Source of the DNA: Paenibacillus lautus NBRC 15380
GTDB lineage: Bacteria > Bacillota > Bacilli > Paenibacillales > Paenibacillaceae
DNA: 64,000 bases
Direction of reading: 5' to 3'
Assembly: GCF_004000945.1 (NCBI RefSeq)
Contig: NZ_BIMF01000019.1
Coordinates: 60,032-124,031, forward strand
A model generated the notes under the pieces. That model saw only the letters and a list, made by a program, of their open reading frames with translations. It was not told the DNA's origin and searched no databases. This document shows, piece by piece, positions 8,534 through 17,934 of this stretch; positions within the stretch are counted from its first letter, which is position 1, and each line of letters begins with the position of its first letter. A program made the translations under genes and the position numbers.

Positions 8534-9443
8534 TCAATCCGGAAACGGCGATTTCCGCACGGTTGCGGAAGCGATCGCGGCAGCGCCGGATCATGCCGTC
8601 GAACGCGCGCTGATCGTCGTGAAAAACGGGCATTACAAGGAGAAGGTAACGGTTCCCGCAAGTAAAACCAATTTGTGCATGATGGGTGAAAGCCGGGACG
8701 GAGCCGTCATCTTCTATGACGATTCCGTGTCGACCATGAAGCCGAACGGCGAGAAAATGACAACGTACGACACGCCATCCTTCACGATATTGGCAGAAGA
8801 TTTTTATGCTGAAAATATGACCTTCGCTAATTCGGCCAGCAGGCTGGAGAAGCGGGGACAAGCGCTTGCGCTGCATGTGGAGGGAGATCGCGCAATCTTC
8901 CGGAACGTAGCGATACTCGGCCATCAGGATACGCTGTATACGCCGGGCAACGGCAGACAATTGTACGATCGCTGCTATATCGAGGGACACGTCGACTTCA
9001 TATTCGGTTCTGCGACAGCCGTGTTCAAGGATTGCGAGATTCATAGTCTCGATCGTCATAACGGCTTTGTGACGGCGGCTTCCACGGATGAATCGCAGCC
9101 TTACGGCTACGTCTTTCTGAACTGCAGGCTAACCGGAGCCGCCCCTCCCGCGACCGTCAGTCTCGGCCGGCCTTGGAGGCCGCACGGAAGCGCGATTTTC
9201 GTTCATACATGGATGGGAAGCCATATCCGTCCGGAAGGCTGGGACAACTGGCGCGATCCAGCGAAGGAAAAAACGGCGAGGTATGCGGAATACGGAAGCG
9301 TGGGACCGGGAGCGGAGTCTGCGGCCCGGGTAGAGTGGGCCAGATATTTGACGGAAGAAGAGGCGTTGGCATTGACGGTACGAAGCGTACTGGAAGGCCG
9401 CGACGGCTGGAATCCCGAGGAGGTGCGCGCGGCCGTTATATAA
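8514..9443 (+). CDS. Pectin methylesterase (CE8 family), cytoplasmic form
   Basis: A 309-residue right-handed beta-helix pectinesterase that removes methyl esters from galacturonate residues. The CE8 active site is complete: Q117 ('RGQALAL'), Q138-D139 ('GHQDTLYT', the acid/base), D161 in 'HVDFIFGSATAVF' (the nucleophile) and R219/W221 in 'LGRPWRP'. The start follows GGAGGG and overlaps the aldolase stop by 20 bases. There is no signal peptide, whereas most characterised CE8 enzymes are secreted, so it probably de-esterifies imported oligogalacturonides. It is the last gene of the first operon; the convergent sialidase-like gene ends only 27 bases later with no obvious hairpin between. Confidence 0.92.
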   Translation: MRTLVVDQSGNGDFRTVAEAIAAAPDHAVERALIVVKNGHYKEKVTVPASKTNLCMMGESRDGAVIFYDDSVSTMKPNGEKMTTYDTPSFTILAEDFYAENMTFANSASRLEKRGQALALHVEGDRAIFRNVAILGHQDTLYTPGNGRQLYDRCYIEGHVDFIFGSATAVFKDCEIHSLDRHNGFVTAASTDESQPYGYVFLNCRLTGAAPPATVSLGRPWRPHGSAIFVHTWMGSHIRPEGWDNWRDPAKEKTARYAEYGSVGPGAESAARVEWARYLTEEEALALTVRSVLEGRDGWNPEEVRAAVI

Positions 9444-9470
9444 TGGGTTGATTTCGGGAGCAATCGCTGA

Positions 9471-10454
9471 CTATTGTTTCAAGACGATATGGTAGAAAGC
9501 GATTCGCTCCCTTCTCCATGTGTAGCTAATATAAATGTTGTTGCCATGGGCGACGACCGCGGGGTACGAATATTGACTGATGCCCGAATCGAGCGGAAGC
9601 TCTTCGCCCCAAGTCGCGCCGTCGTCGCGGGATAACCGAAGCACGAGCGGAGTGCGGGGACCTTTTCCCTTCGGATCGTCCTCGCGCGGCACGGTCGGGT
9701 TGTAGGCCATGGCAAGCGTTCCGTCCGATAACCGCGCAAGATCGAAGCCGCTGTTGTTGTTCGGCATATCGGTCGGATAAGCCTCGCGCCAAGTGAGGCC
9801 GCCGTCCTGCGAATCGCTGCGGTACATAGCGCCTTCGGTGCTCCGTGCCAACAGGTGGACGGAGCCGTCCTCCGACTCCCACAACGTAGGTTGGATGATG
9901 CCTTTCAGCTTCAGCTTGCCGTGATCGAGGGGAACGATCGCCGTTTGCGTCCACGTATCGCCCTGATCGGGGGAAATATCGATAAAAGCGTCCCATGCGG
10001 GCTCAAGCGAATTCGGCGCGAGCAGGGTGCCGTTCCGAAGCGCGATCGGCTTGTTCTTGACAGGTCCCCGTCCGCCGATATCGCCGGGCATGAGCTCCTT
10101 GGGCTCGGACCAGGAATAGCCGTTATCGTCCGAACGGGTGATGCGGGTGTGCCATTCGGCAACGCGGGGGCCAACCTTGTAGAACAGCAGCAGCTTGCCG
10201 TCAGGTCTGAGATAGAGAACGGGATTCCAATGCGGAAGGCCTTCTTCGTCCGCGACTTTGACCGGAGCGGACCACCCGCCGTCCGTTCTGCGCGCCGTCC
10301 AGATCGCCACGTCGGGAGCGCCCTCGCGGGAGCCGCCGAACCAGGCGGCCAGCACGTCGCCGTCCGGCAGGACGACCAGCGTGGACGCGTGACAGCTTGC
10401 GAAGGGACGATCGTCTTCAAAAATAAACTCTTTTGCCTTAACAGAATACGTCAT
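9471..10454 (-). CDS. Sialidase-fold (BNR/Asp-box) exo-glycosidase, GH33-like
   Basis: A six-bladed beta-propeller protein of about 327 residues with four visible Asp boxes (S.D.G.TW): 'SDDNGYSW', 'SPDQGDTW', 'SQDGGLTW' and 'SRDDGATW'. The N-terminal half has 'AWFGGSREGAPDVAIW', common in BNR_2 sialidase-like proteins. I place the start at the ATG at 10454; the TTG at 10472 lies inside the ribosome site TTGGAGGTG. No signal peptide. GH33 includes sialidases and also Kdo hydrolases that act on plant rhamnogalacturonan II; in this pectin context Kdo or DHA release is more plausible than sialic acid. It is the only minus-strand enzyme of the island and is divergent from the esterase gene. Confidence 0.72.
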   Translation of the reverse strand: MTYSVKAKEFIFEDDRPFASCHASTLVVLPDGDVLAAWFGGSREGAPDVAIWTARRTDGGWSAPVKVADEEGLPHWNPVLYLRPDGKLLLFYKVGPRVAEWHTRITRSDDNGYSWSEPKELMPGDIGGRGPVKNKPIALRNGTLLAPNSLEPAWDAFIDISPDQGDTWTQTAIVPLDHGKLKLKGIIQPTLWESEDGSVHLLARSTEGAMYRSDSQDGGLTWREAYPTDMPNNNSGFDLARLSDGTLAMAYNPTVPREDDPKGKGPRTPLVLRLSRDDGATWGEELPLDSGISQYSYPAVVAHGNNIYISYTWRRERIAFYHIVLKQ

Positions 10455-10480
10455 AAAAAAAGACACCTCCAACTATATTT

Positions 10481-10518
10481 AACAGCTGCTTTAAACTTAC
10501 CCCAGGGGTGAAGCTGTT
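10481..10518. promoter_or_regulatory. Nested inverted repeat between divergent genes
   Basis: Two nested inverted repeats lie in the 159-base divergent region: outer AACAGCT (10481-10487) with AGCTGTT (10512-10518), and inner TTACCCC (10497-10503) with GGGGTGA (10505-10511) around a single A. It lies 26-64 bases upstream of the sialidase-like start and about 95 bases upstream of the esterase start. A regulator operator is the simplest reading; an RNA structure is possible. No regulator gene is nearby. Confidence 0.45.
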
Positions 10519-10613
10519 ACTTTACAAGCGTATGACGGCGCATGACCCGATTCAATAGGGCATTACGTTCGCATGTCAGGCGATAGCGCTTATATGGGAA
10601 AGGAGTTTACGAT

Positions 10614-11663
10614 ATGTGGAATCCTGACAAATTTATGGAAACATTATATAAGCGGTCCGCAGCGGCAAGAAAGAAGCAAACCGAGCTTGGCCGCGAAGAG
10701 CGGAAATCGCTTCTAAAGGAACGTCTACGGGCTGCGCTTCTTCCGTTCGAGGAAATGCGCGCGCCGCTCAATCCGATTCTTCTGGAACGAACGGAATATG
10801 ACGATCATGTCCGGGAGCGCGTCGAGATCGGAACGGTGACCGGGCTTCGCATGCCGGTCTATGTTCTCATTCCAAAAGAGAGCAGCCGGCCTTGGGAGCT
10901 GCCCGGCAAGCTTCCCGGCATGCTTGCGCTGCATGGACACGGCTACGGAAGCCGGGAGGTTGCGGGGGTTGCGCCCGATGGGACGATGAGCGCGACGAAA
11001 GGCGGACATAACCGATTCGCCCTGGAGCTTGCACGGCAGGGCCATATCGTCGCTGCGCCGGAAATGATCGGCTTTGGCGACCGCAGGCTGCTCCGCGATA
11101 CCGTTCCCGGCAAAGAACGCAGCTCTTGCAATTCCTTAACAGGACAATTGCTTATGCACGGCATGTCCATTGCGGGCTTGCGCGTCTATGAAGCAATTAG
11201 GACGCTGGATTATCTTGCGATGCGGGCGGAGGCCGATCCTCGGGCAATCGGCTGCATGGGTTTCTCGGGCGGAGGCTTGCTCGCGGCTTACGCGGCCGCA
11301 ATCGACGAGCGGATCAAAGCCGCTGTCCTTTGTGGATTCACCAGCACCTATAAAGGAAGCATTTTGTCGATTAACCACTGCATCGATAATTACATTCCAG
11401 GCGTGCTTGAATATGCCGAGCTGCCCGATTGGATCGGACTCATTGCGCCGCGTCCGCTGTTCGTCGAATCCGGCGAGAACGACCCGATCTTCCCTGCCGG
11501 CTCCGTTCGCGAAGCCGTCGAGATTCTGCGGAACATCTACCGGGACGAAGGGGCGGAGCATAGACTGCAATCCGATATTTTCCCCGGCGCCCACGAGGTT
11601 AGCGGACGGAACGTCTATCCTTGGCTTCGATCGACTTGGCAATCATTAGAGAAAGAGCTCTAA
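10614..11663 (+). CDS. Alpha/beta-hydrolase, dienelactone-hydrolase/acetyl-esterase-like
   Basis: A 349-residue cytoplasmic alpha/beta-hydrolase with all triad elements: nucleophile S218 in 'GCMGFSGGG', D290 in 'ESGENDPIFP' and H327 in 'FPGAHEV'. The oxyanion region is 'LALHGHGYGSREV' (about residues 104-116). The N-terminal about 75 residues are helical and charged, as in the large abhydrolase proteins found in carbohydrate operons. A strong GGAAAGGAG site precedes the ATG. RG-II and pectin carry acetyl and methyl esters, so a glycan esterase is plausible, but lactonase activity cannot be excluded. It probably forms an operon with the following GH gene, 42 bases downstream. Confidence 0.72.
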   Translation: MWNPDKFMETLYKRSAAARKKQTELGREERKSLLKERLRAALLPFEEMRAPLNPILLERTEYDDHVRERVEIGTVTGLRMPVYVLIPKESSRPWELPGKLPGMLALHGHGYGSREVAGVAPDGTMSATKGGHNRFALELARQGHIVAAPEMIGFGDRRLLRDTVPGKERSSCNSLTGQLLMHGMSIAGLRVYEAIRTLDYLAMRAEADPRAIGCMGFSGGGLLAAYAAAIDERIKAAVLCGFTSTYKGSILSINHCIDNYIPGVLEYAELPDWIGLIAPRPLFVESGENDPIFPAGSVREAVEILRNIYRDEGAEHRLQSDIFPGAHEVSGRNVYPWLRSTWQSLEKEL

Positions 11664-11705
11664 TAATAACGCGACTGGCAAATAAATGGAAAGCGGAGGA
11701 TCGAC

Positions 11706-14444
11706 ATGAATAAAATCAGATTAGGGATCCAGGAACAAGCATCGCCTCGGATGGTTTACGGCTTGACGCTGCTTAAGGGTGCTTTGGAAGCATGCGGCTT
11801 CGAGACGGAGACTGCGGAGGGGGAGTGGAGCTCCTTGACCTACCGGAAATCGCCGGAGCTCAAAATTTTCGTCGGCAACCGGGAAGAGTCGGAATTTATC
11901 CGTTCGCTGGAGCATCAGGAAGTTCTTCTCTATCATTCGGAGGAGCCGGGCAAGGAAGGCTTCTACATCGCCACGCTGCCGGGAAATCTGATCGTCGTTT
12001 CGGGCGGCAACGATACCGGCGCCTTGTACGGAGCCCAGGAGCTGGCCGAACGGGTTCGCCGCGCGGGACGGGTTCCTGATTTGCTTGCGCATGGCGAAAC
12101 GCCGAAGTTTGTGATCCGCGGCCCGGTGCTCGGTCTGCAAAAGACGGAAATCGAGCCTCCGCGCCGCACCTACGAGTACCCGATCACGCCGGATCGCTTC
12201 CCTTGGTTCTACGACAAGGCGTTGTGGACGGAATACCTGGACATGCTCTGCGCGCAGCGGAGCAATATCGTATACATCTGGTCGGCCCATCCGTTCTCCT
12301 CCTTGTTGAAGCTTAAGGATTATCCGGAGGCGCTGGAAGTGACGGAAGAGGAGTACAACCTCAACGTCGAGACGTTCGGCTGGCTGACGGAAGAAGCGGA
12401 CAAACGAGGCATCTGGGTCGTGCTGAATTTCTACAACATTCATATCCCGCTGCCGTTCGCGGAAAAACACGGCTTGGAGCTTCATCAGCCGAAACCGCTT
12501 CCGATCACCGCCGATTACACCCGCAAATCGATCGCGGAATTCGTCAGGTCCTACCCGAGCGTCGGGCTCATGCTGTGCCTGGGCGAGGCGATGCAGGGAG
12601 ACGTGTACGGCGCCGAATGGTTCACGGACACGATTCTGGCAGGCGTTAACGAAGGCCTCCGGGATCTGAAGGTGAAGGAACGTCCGCCGATCATCCTCCG
12701 CGCGCACGCGGTTAAGGCGGAGCCGATTATCGAGAAGGCGATTTCGCATTACCCGAATTTATTCACCGAAGCCAAGTATAACGGCGAGTCGCTCACGACC
12801 TGGACGCCGCGAGGCGGCTGGAAGCATACCCATAACAATCTGAGCGGGATGCAGTCGGTTCATATCGTCAACGTCCACGTGCTCGCGAATCTGGAGCCAT
12901 TCCGCTACGGCTCGCCCGCCTTCATTCAGAAAAGCATGCAAGCGGCAAAGGATCGGCAGAAGGCGAACGGGCTGCACCTTTACCCACTTTTCTTCTGGGA
13001 TTGGCCATACAGCGGCGACAAGACGACGCCAAGGCTGAAGCAGGCGGAGCGGGATTGGATGTGGTATGCCGCATGGGCGCGTTATGCATGGAACCCTGAC
13101 CGCGATCCGGAGACGGAACGCCACTATTGGATAGAGGAGTTGGCTTCGCTGTTCGGGTCAAGGGAAGCGGGCGCTGCGCTGTTGGAAGCCTATGACGCTT
13201 TTGGCGAGTGTGCGCCGCGGCTCCTTCGCCGCTTCGGCATTACGGAGGGCAACCGGCAGACGCTGTCGCTTGGGATGACGATGAGCCAATTGACCAATCC
13301 GGACCGTTATTCCCCGTATCGAGCGCTGTGGGAGGATCACGCGCCGCAAGGCGAGCGGCTCGAATTGTATGTCCAGCGAGAGCTGGCGGATGAACCGCAC
13401 ATCGGGGAGACGCCGATCGACGTTATCGAATCGGCCGAGCTGTTTGCGGAGCAAGCCTGGACGGCGATTCAGCGCGCAAGCTCTCATGTTACAGACAATA
13501 GGGAAGAATTTGACCGAATCGCGAGCGACGTGGAAGCGATTCTGTACATGGTGCGCTTCTACGGCGCCAAGGTGCGAGCCGCCGTCCAAGTGCTGACGTA
13601 CAAACACACGGTGAACGGCAACTACCTGGAACATACGAATCTGTTGGAGGAAGCCGTTCCTTATTTGCAGGAGAGCGTGGATTGGTACCGCAAGCTGACG
13701 GAGCTGACTAAGAACACGTACCTGTACGCGAACAGCATGCTGACGGCGCACCGTAAAATTCCGGTGCCCGACGGCCGGAAATTTAAGCATTGGACGGACT
13801 GCCTCCCGATTTACGAGGAAGAGCTCGCAGGCTTTAGAGCCAGCGTGAATGACTTGAAGGCCGGAAAGCTGCCATCGCGGGTAAGCGGAGAAGTGAAGAT
13901 CGAGCCGTACCGGGAAGCCGCCTTCAGGCTGAAATCCACCGGCATGGAGACGTATACGCTGTCGAAGGACAGCTTGCTCTTCACCGATGGCGAGGTATAC
14001 GTGCAGAACTGTGCCGAGGAGCTCGAAGGCTTGACCGGCGTCCGGTTCAGCCGCGCAGAAGCGGCGAAGGGCGGAATGGCCGTCGAGTTCGAGACGGACG
14101 CGCCGGTTCGCGTGCTAGTCGGCTATTTCAATTCCTCCGACCCGCAATGGCTTCAGGTGCCGACCCTGGACGAGAATACGCATGCGGATGAACGGGGAGG
14201 CTTATCTCCCGTATTGCGCAAAGGAATCAAGACCTCCTTCTACCCGAGCGTTAACGTTCACGCTTTTCTGTACGAGGCCGGAAGCCATATGCTGAACCTG
14301 GGCATAGGAGCCTACGCGGTGCTCGGCGTCATCGCCGCCGATCAGGAGCTGAAGGAGCGGGACGTATCGCCGTTCAGCGAAAGCTCCCGAACGCTGGATT
14401 GGCTATATGACGGCGCCAACAAGAAGGGAGCGCTGTCGCGCTGA
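11706..14444 (+). CDS. Large glycoside hydrolase with GH67N/GH20b-like N-domain (alpha-uronidase-like)
   Basis: A 912-residue protein after AAAGCGGAGGATCGAC. Residues about 1-135 resemble the N-terminal alpha/beta domain of alpha-glucuronidases and hexosaminidases, ending in 'VVSGGNDTGALYGAQELAE' (substrate access motif of that domain). A TIM barrel follows (about 140-450), with 'RSNIVYIWSAHPF', 'GIWVVLNFYNIHIP' and 'MLCLGEAMQGDVYG', where a Glu is a likely catalytic residue. The rest is helical, then beta-rich. No signal peptide. An activity on alpha-linked uronic acids (glucuronic or galacturonic) is plausible for pectin, but I cannot tell GH67/GH115-like from other families by eye. A hairpin terminator follows at 14516. 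Confidence 0.65.
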   Translation: MNKIRLGIQEQASPRMVYGLTLLKGALEACGFETETAEGEWSSLTYRKSPELKIFVGNREESEFIRSLEHQEVLLYHSEEPGKEGFYIATLPGNLIVVSGGNDTGALYGAQELAERVRRAGRVPDLLAHGETPKFVIRGPVLGLQKTEIEPPRRTYEYPITPDRFPWFYDKALWTEYLDMLCAQRSNIVYIWSAHPFSSLLKLKDYPEALEVTEEEYNLNVETFGWLTEEADKRGIWVVLNFYNIHIPLPFAEKHGLELHQPKPLPITADYTRKSIAEFVRSYPSVGLMLCLGEAMQGDVYGAEWFTDTILAGVNEGLRDLKVKERPPIILRAHAVKAEPIIEKAISHYPNLFTEAKYNGESLTTWTPRGGWKHTHNNLSGMQSVHIVNVHVLANLEPFRYGSPAFIQKSMQAAKDRQKANGLHLYPLFFWDWPYSGDKTTPRLKQAERDWMWYAAWARYAWNPDRDPETERHYWIEELASLFGSREAGAALLEAYDAFGECAPRLLRRFGITEGNRQTLSLGMTMSQLTNPDRYSPYRALWEDHAPQGERLELYVQRELADEPHIGETPIDVIESAELFAEQAWTAIQRASSHVTDNREEFDRIASDVEAILYMVRFYGAKVRAAVQVLTYKHTVNGNYLEHTNLLEEAVPYLQESVDWYRKLTELTKNTYLYANSMLTAHRKIPVPDGRKFKHWTDCLPIYEEELAGFRASVNDLKAGKLPSRVSGEVKIEPYREAAFRLKSTGMETYTLSKDSLLFTDGEVYVQNCAEELEGLTGVRFSRAEAAKGGMAVEFETDAPVRVLVGYFNSSDPQWLQVPTLDENTHADERGGLSPVLRKGIKTSFYPSVNVHAFLYEAGSHMLNLGIGAYAVLGVIAADQELKERDVSPFSESSRTLDWLYDGANKKGALSR

Positions 14445-14515
14445 TGGAGGCGGTTCAGGAACAAGCGCTATTGAAGCCTAATTAATTCAGGGTCCTACTC
14501 ACCTTGCAACAAACA

Positions 14516-14553
14516 CAGCAGCTAGGCCGCAAGGCTCTGGCTGCTGATTTTTG
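14516..14553 (+). terminator. Rho-independent terminator
   Basis: Hairpin arms CAGCAGC (14516-14522) and GCTGCTG (14540-14546) are extended by inner GCC/GGC pairs around a GCAA tetraloop, and followed by ATTTTTG. It ends the esterase/GH unit that stops at 14444. Confidence 0.7.
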
Positions 14554-14626
14554 TTCACGCGCACAAATCAACAAGACTGCTCGAAGTGATGAACCTATTA
14601 AGCTGATTAAGGAGGCGGATGAATCG

Positions 14627-14806
14627 ATGAGGAAGCTTGTACAACCGGACACACTGAAAACAGATAGGGAAGTCCCGTTCAGCGGCGGCGCGGGCAACGA
14701 CGTATGGCGCATGCTTACAGCCTGTGTCGAGGGGAATGCGGAGGCCGTTCCCGAGCTGCTTCGAAGCAATCCTACGTTGCTTGATGGGGAGGAGTTGGCA
14801 AGATGA
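14627..14806 (+). pseudogene. Stub of an ankyrin-repeat-like protein
   Basis: A 59-residue frame starting at an ATG 11 bases after AAGGAGG. The last 35 residues have the look of the first unit of an ankyrin protein: 'NDVWRMLTACVEGNAEAV' and 'ELLRSNPTLLDGE'. A normal ankyrin protein would continue with further repeats, but this frame stops at TGA 14804-14806, overlapping the ATG of the GH106-like gene. The stub may now serve only to couple translation of that gene. The frame is open further upstream to 14504, across the terminator. The ankyrin assignment is a motif judgement and the possibility of a genuine small protein remains. Confidence 0.45.
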
Positions 14807-17800
14807 GCGACTTGGCTATGCTGCGCAAGCAGTTTGCGGAACCGCCTGTAGAAGCGAGGTCCGCGCCCTTCTGGGCATGGAACGACAAGCTGGATGTTGA
14901 TGAATTGATGCGGCAAATCGAAGGGATGAAGGAGCAAGGAATCGGCGGCTTCTTTATGCATGCGAGGGACGGACTGGAAACCGAGTATCTGGGAGAGGAA
15001 TGGATGGAGGCGGTCGAAGCTTCGGTGATGAAGGCAGAGCAGCTCGGCATGGAGGCATGGCTGTACGACGAGGATCGTTGGCCTTCCGGCACGGCGGGCG
15101 GCAAAGTGCCGGCGATCGGCGACGAGTATCGCTCCAAGGGACTGACGGTAGAGGTGCTTCAAGACGGCAGATGCGGAACGGCCTCTGCTCCATACCTAGC
15201 CGATGATCGGACAGTGGCGCTCTTCAAGGCGCGTATCGACCAGATGAAGTTGTACCGCTGTGAGCGCCTGCCGCTTGCGGAGCCGGTTAAGACGCTTGAA
15301 GCGGCCGAGGGGCTTCTCGTGTTTCGTGTCGAGGTGTCAGCACCTTCCGAATGGTTTAATGACCAGGCGCCGCCGGACAGCATGAATCCAGAGGCCGTTC
15401 GCCGGTTCATCGACGAGACGTACGAGGTATACAAGGCTAAGGTCGGCGACCAGTTCGGCCAAACGATCAAAGGCGTGTTCACCGACGAACCAAGCGTCAA
15501 TGACCGGCATTGCAGGTTTACGGAAGGACGCGGCTGGGTGCCGTGGACGTATTCATTCCCCGATTACTTCAAGAGCCGGCGCGGTTACGATCTGTTGGAG
15601 GAAGTCCCTCATCTGTTCTTTGACAGCGACCGCTCTTCCTGGGCTCGCCATGATTATTGGCGCACCGTATCGGAGAAATTCACCGACGCGTTCTCGAAGC
15701 AGATTTACTATTGGTGCGACAATAACGGCCTGTCGTTTACAGGGCATTATTTGCAGGAGGATAAGCTCGGTCTGGGCACCCGGGTCGGCGGCGCCATCAT
15801 GCCGCATTACCGGTATCAACATATACCCGGCATCGACATGTTGACGGAATCGACCGATGAGCATATGACGGTGAAGCAGTGCACGAGCGTAGCAAATCAA
15901 TACGGCCGTAAGCGCGTGATGACGGAAACGTATGGCTGCGCCGGATGGGAGTTTACGTTCGAGGGTCAGAAGTGGATCGGCGACTGGCAATATGCGCTCG
16001 GGGTCAACTTCCGTTCGCAACATTTGGCGCTATATTCCATTAAAGGCTGCCGTAAGCGGGATTATCCGCCGGTGTTTAATTACAATACAAGCTGGTGGAA
16101 ATACAATCACGTTGTCGAGGATTATTTTGCACGGCTCGGCGCGGTGTTGACCGAAGGGCGCGCGGTTAGGGACATCCTCGTGCTGCATCCGGCTTCGACG
16201 GCTTGGTCGCTGCTTGGCTCCAATCCATACGGCATGCCGAACCGGGGCAGGGATCGCGATATCCCCGGCATTAATCGGTACGGAGACGAGTTCAATCGTT
16301 TGCTCAGGGCGCTGCTCGGCGCGCATCACGATTGCGACCTTGGAGACGAGACGATTATGAGCGAGATCGGCGAAGTGAAGCCCGGCAAGCTGATCATCGG
16401 ACAGGCGGCCTACAAGGCGGTGGTCATGCCAAGCATCTCCACCATGCTGCGCACCACCTATGAGCTGCTGCTGCTTTTTCTGGAGGCGGGCGGCCGCGTC
16501 GTTGCCATGCAGCCATTGCCAATGATGTTGGAAGGCCGAACGTCGGAAGATCTCGCGAACCTGACGAATCATCCGCACTTCACGGCGGTCGCGGATACGG
16601 CTGGGGTTATGGATTGGCTCGATCATGGCTCGGGCCTATCGCGCCAAGTATCCATTCGCGGGCAGCAAGGGACCGAAGAAGACGGCTTGTTGTATATGCT
16701 TAGGAAGTCTGAAGGCTGCAGCTCGCTGTTCATTGTTAACAATGACCGCAATCGCGGCCATGACGCGCGGATCGAAACGGCCGTTATCGGTACCGTAGAG
16801 GAATGGGATGCGCTGACTGGCGAGGTTCATCAAGTTGAGTCGTGGCTCTGCGAAGGCAAGCTGCGGTTTCGGGCGTCATTCGATCCGGCCGGCTCGAAGC
16901 TGTACATGATTAATGAAACAGCGGCTCCTGCCGCACAAGCACCGGCCCCGGTGCCGGTAGCGTTTAACGACAACGACTTGTATGCGGCGTTCGGGCCGAG
17001 GTTCCGGTTCACCCGGTCGATGCCCAACGTGCTGACTCTCGATCAATGCCGTTACCGGATGCAGGGCGGAAGCTGGTCCGAGCGGATGGAGTTGTGGCAA
17101 GCGCAGCGCCATATTCGCGATACGCTCGGGATGAGGCAAGTATTTTACAATGGCATCACGCAGCGGTACAAATGGATCGGGGAAAAGCATCCGAACGATG
17201 GGACGGAGGTTCTATTCCGGTTCGAGTTATTTGTCGATGAGGTGCCAGAGAGCGAAGTTTCCCTCGCGCTCGAGGGGGCGGAACGATTCCGCATTCGCTG
17301 CAACGGCGAAGAGCTTGCTTCAACGGCGGAAGGCTGGTATATGGATCGTTCGATCTCATGCGTGAAACTAAGCGGCTTACGCAAGGGAATCAATGAGCTG
17401 ATTCTCGACTGCGAATACACGAACGATATGGAAATGGAAGACATCTATGTGATCGGCAATTTCGGGATTAGCCCGCAACGCAGCATCATTGCTGAGCCGA
17501 CCCTGCTGCACGCGGGCGATTGGTGCCTGCAAGGTTATTATCATTATTGCGGCAGCATAATCTATCATTTGGATTATAAGCATCGTCATGAACCCGATTA
17601 TCGTGCGCTTCTGAAGCTCGGCGAGGTATCGGCGGTCGTTGCGGAAGTGAGGGTGAACGGCGTAACGGCCGGCTACATCCCGTGGAGGGCGGCGGACGGT
17701 CTCGATATAACCGGCTTTTTGGCGGAAGGCGACAATCGGCTGGAGATCGAAGTGATGGGCAGTCCGCGCAATGTGTTCGGACCGTTTCACGTGGCGAGAG

Positions 17801-17934
17801 GCAAATCGCGAGTGACGAGCTGGGGCTCGTTTCGGACCGAAGGCAAGGAGCATACGCCGGATTATATCACGTTTCCCTATGGCATTATGGGTCAAATCAA
17901 GTTGATGCGCTCAAAGCCCGGGAGGAGTCTATGA
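14803..17934 (+). CDS. GH106-like alpha-L-rhamnosidase family protein
   Basis: A 1043-residue protein with the N-terminal signatures of GH106 and relatives: 'APFWAWND' (21-28), 'GGFFMHARDGLETEYL' (48-63) and 'WLYDEDRWPSGTAGG' (86-100). 'GVFTDEPSV' (about 225-233) offers candidate catalytic Asp/Glu residues. The middle holds a glutamine-amidotransferase-like fold segment ('VVMPSISTMLRTTYELLLLFLEAGGRVV'-like region about 535-570), and the C-terminal third is beta-sandwich, ending in a galactose-binding-like domain. Length fits GH106 (about 1000-1100). GH106 enzymes cleave alpha-L-rhamnose, including in RG-II. No signal peptide. The ATG overlaps the ankyrin-stub stop; the stop overlaps the ATG of a truncated downstream frame. 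Confidence 0.75.
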   Translation: MSDLAMLRKQFAEPPVEARSAPFWAWNDKLDVDELMRQIEGMKEQGIGGFFMHARDGLETEYLGEEWMEAVEASVMKAEQLGMEAWLYDEDRWPSGTAGGKVPAIGDEYRSKGLTVEVLQDGRCGTASAPYLADDRTVALFKARIDQMKLYRCERLPLAEPVKTLEAAEGLLVFRVEVSAPSEWFNDQAPPDSMNPEAVRRFIDETYEVYKAKVGDQFGQTIKGVFTDEPSVNDRHCRFTEGRGWVPWTYSFPDYFKSRRGYDLLEEVPHLFFDSDRSSWARHDYWRTVSEKFTDAFSKQIYYWCDNNGLSFTGHYLQEDKLGLGTRVGGAIMPHYRYQHIPGIDMLTESTDEHMTVKQCTSVANQYGRKRVMTETYGCAGWEFTFEGQKWIGDWQYALGVNFRSQHLALYSIKGCRKRDYPPVFNYNTSWWKYNHVVEDYFARLGAVLTEGRAVRDILVLHPASTAWSLLGSNPYGMPNRGRDRDIPGINRYGDEFNRLLRALLGAHHDCDLGDETIMSEIGEVKPGKLIIGQAAYKAVVMPSISTMLRTTYELLLLFLEAGGRVVAMQPLPMMLEGRTSEDLANLTNHPHFTAVADTAGVMDWLDHGSGLSRQVSIRGQQGTEEDGLLYMLRKSEGCSSLFIVNNDRNRGHDARIETAVIGTVEEWDALTGEVHQVESWLCEGKLRFRASFDPAGSKLYMINETAAPAAQAPAPVPVAFNDNDLYAAFGPRFRFTRSMPNVLTLDQCRYRMQGGSWSERMELWQAQRHIRDTLGMRQVFYNGITQRYKWIGEKHPNDGTEVLFRFELFVDEVPESEVSLALEGAERFRIRCNGEELASTAEGWYMDRSISCVKLSGLRKGINELILDCEYTNDMEMEDIYVIGNFGISPQRSIIAEPTLLHAGDWCLQGYYHYCGSIIYHLDYKHRHEPDYRALLKLGEVSAVVAEVRVNGVTAGYIPWRAADGLDITGFLAEGDNRLEIEVMGSPRNVFGPFHVARGKSRVTSWGSFRTEGKEHTPDYITFPYGIMGQIKLMRSKPGRSL

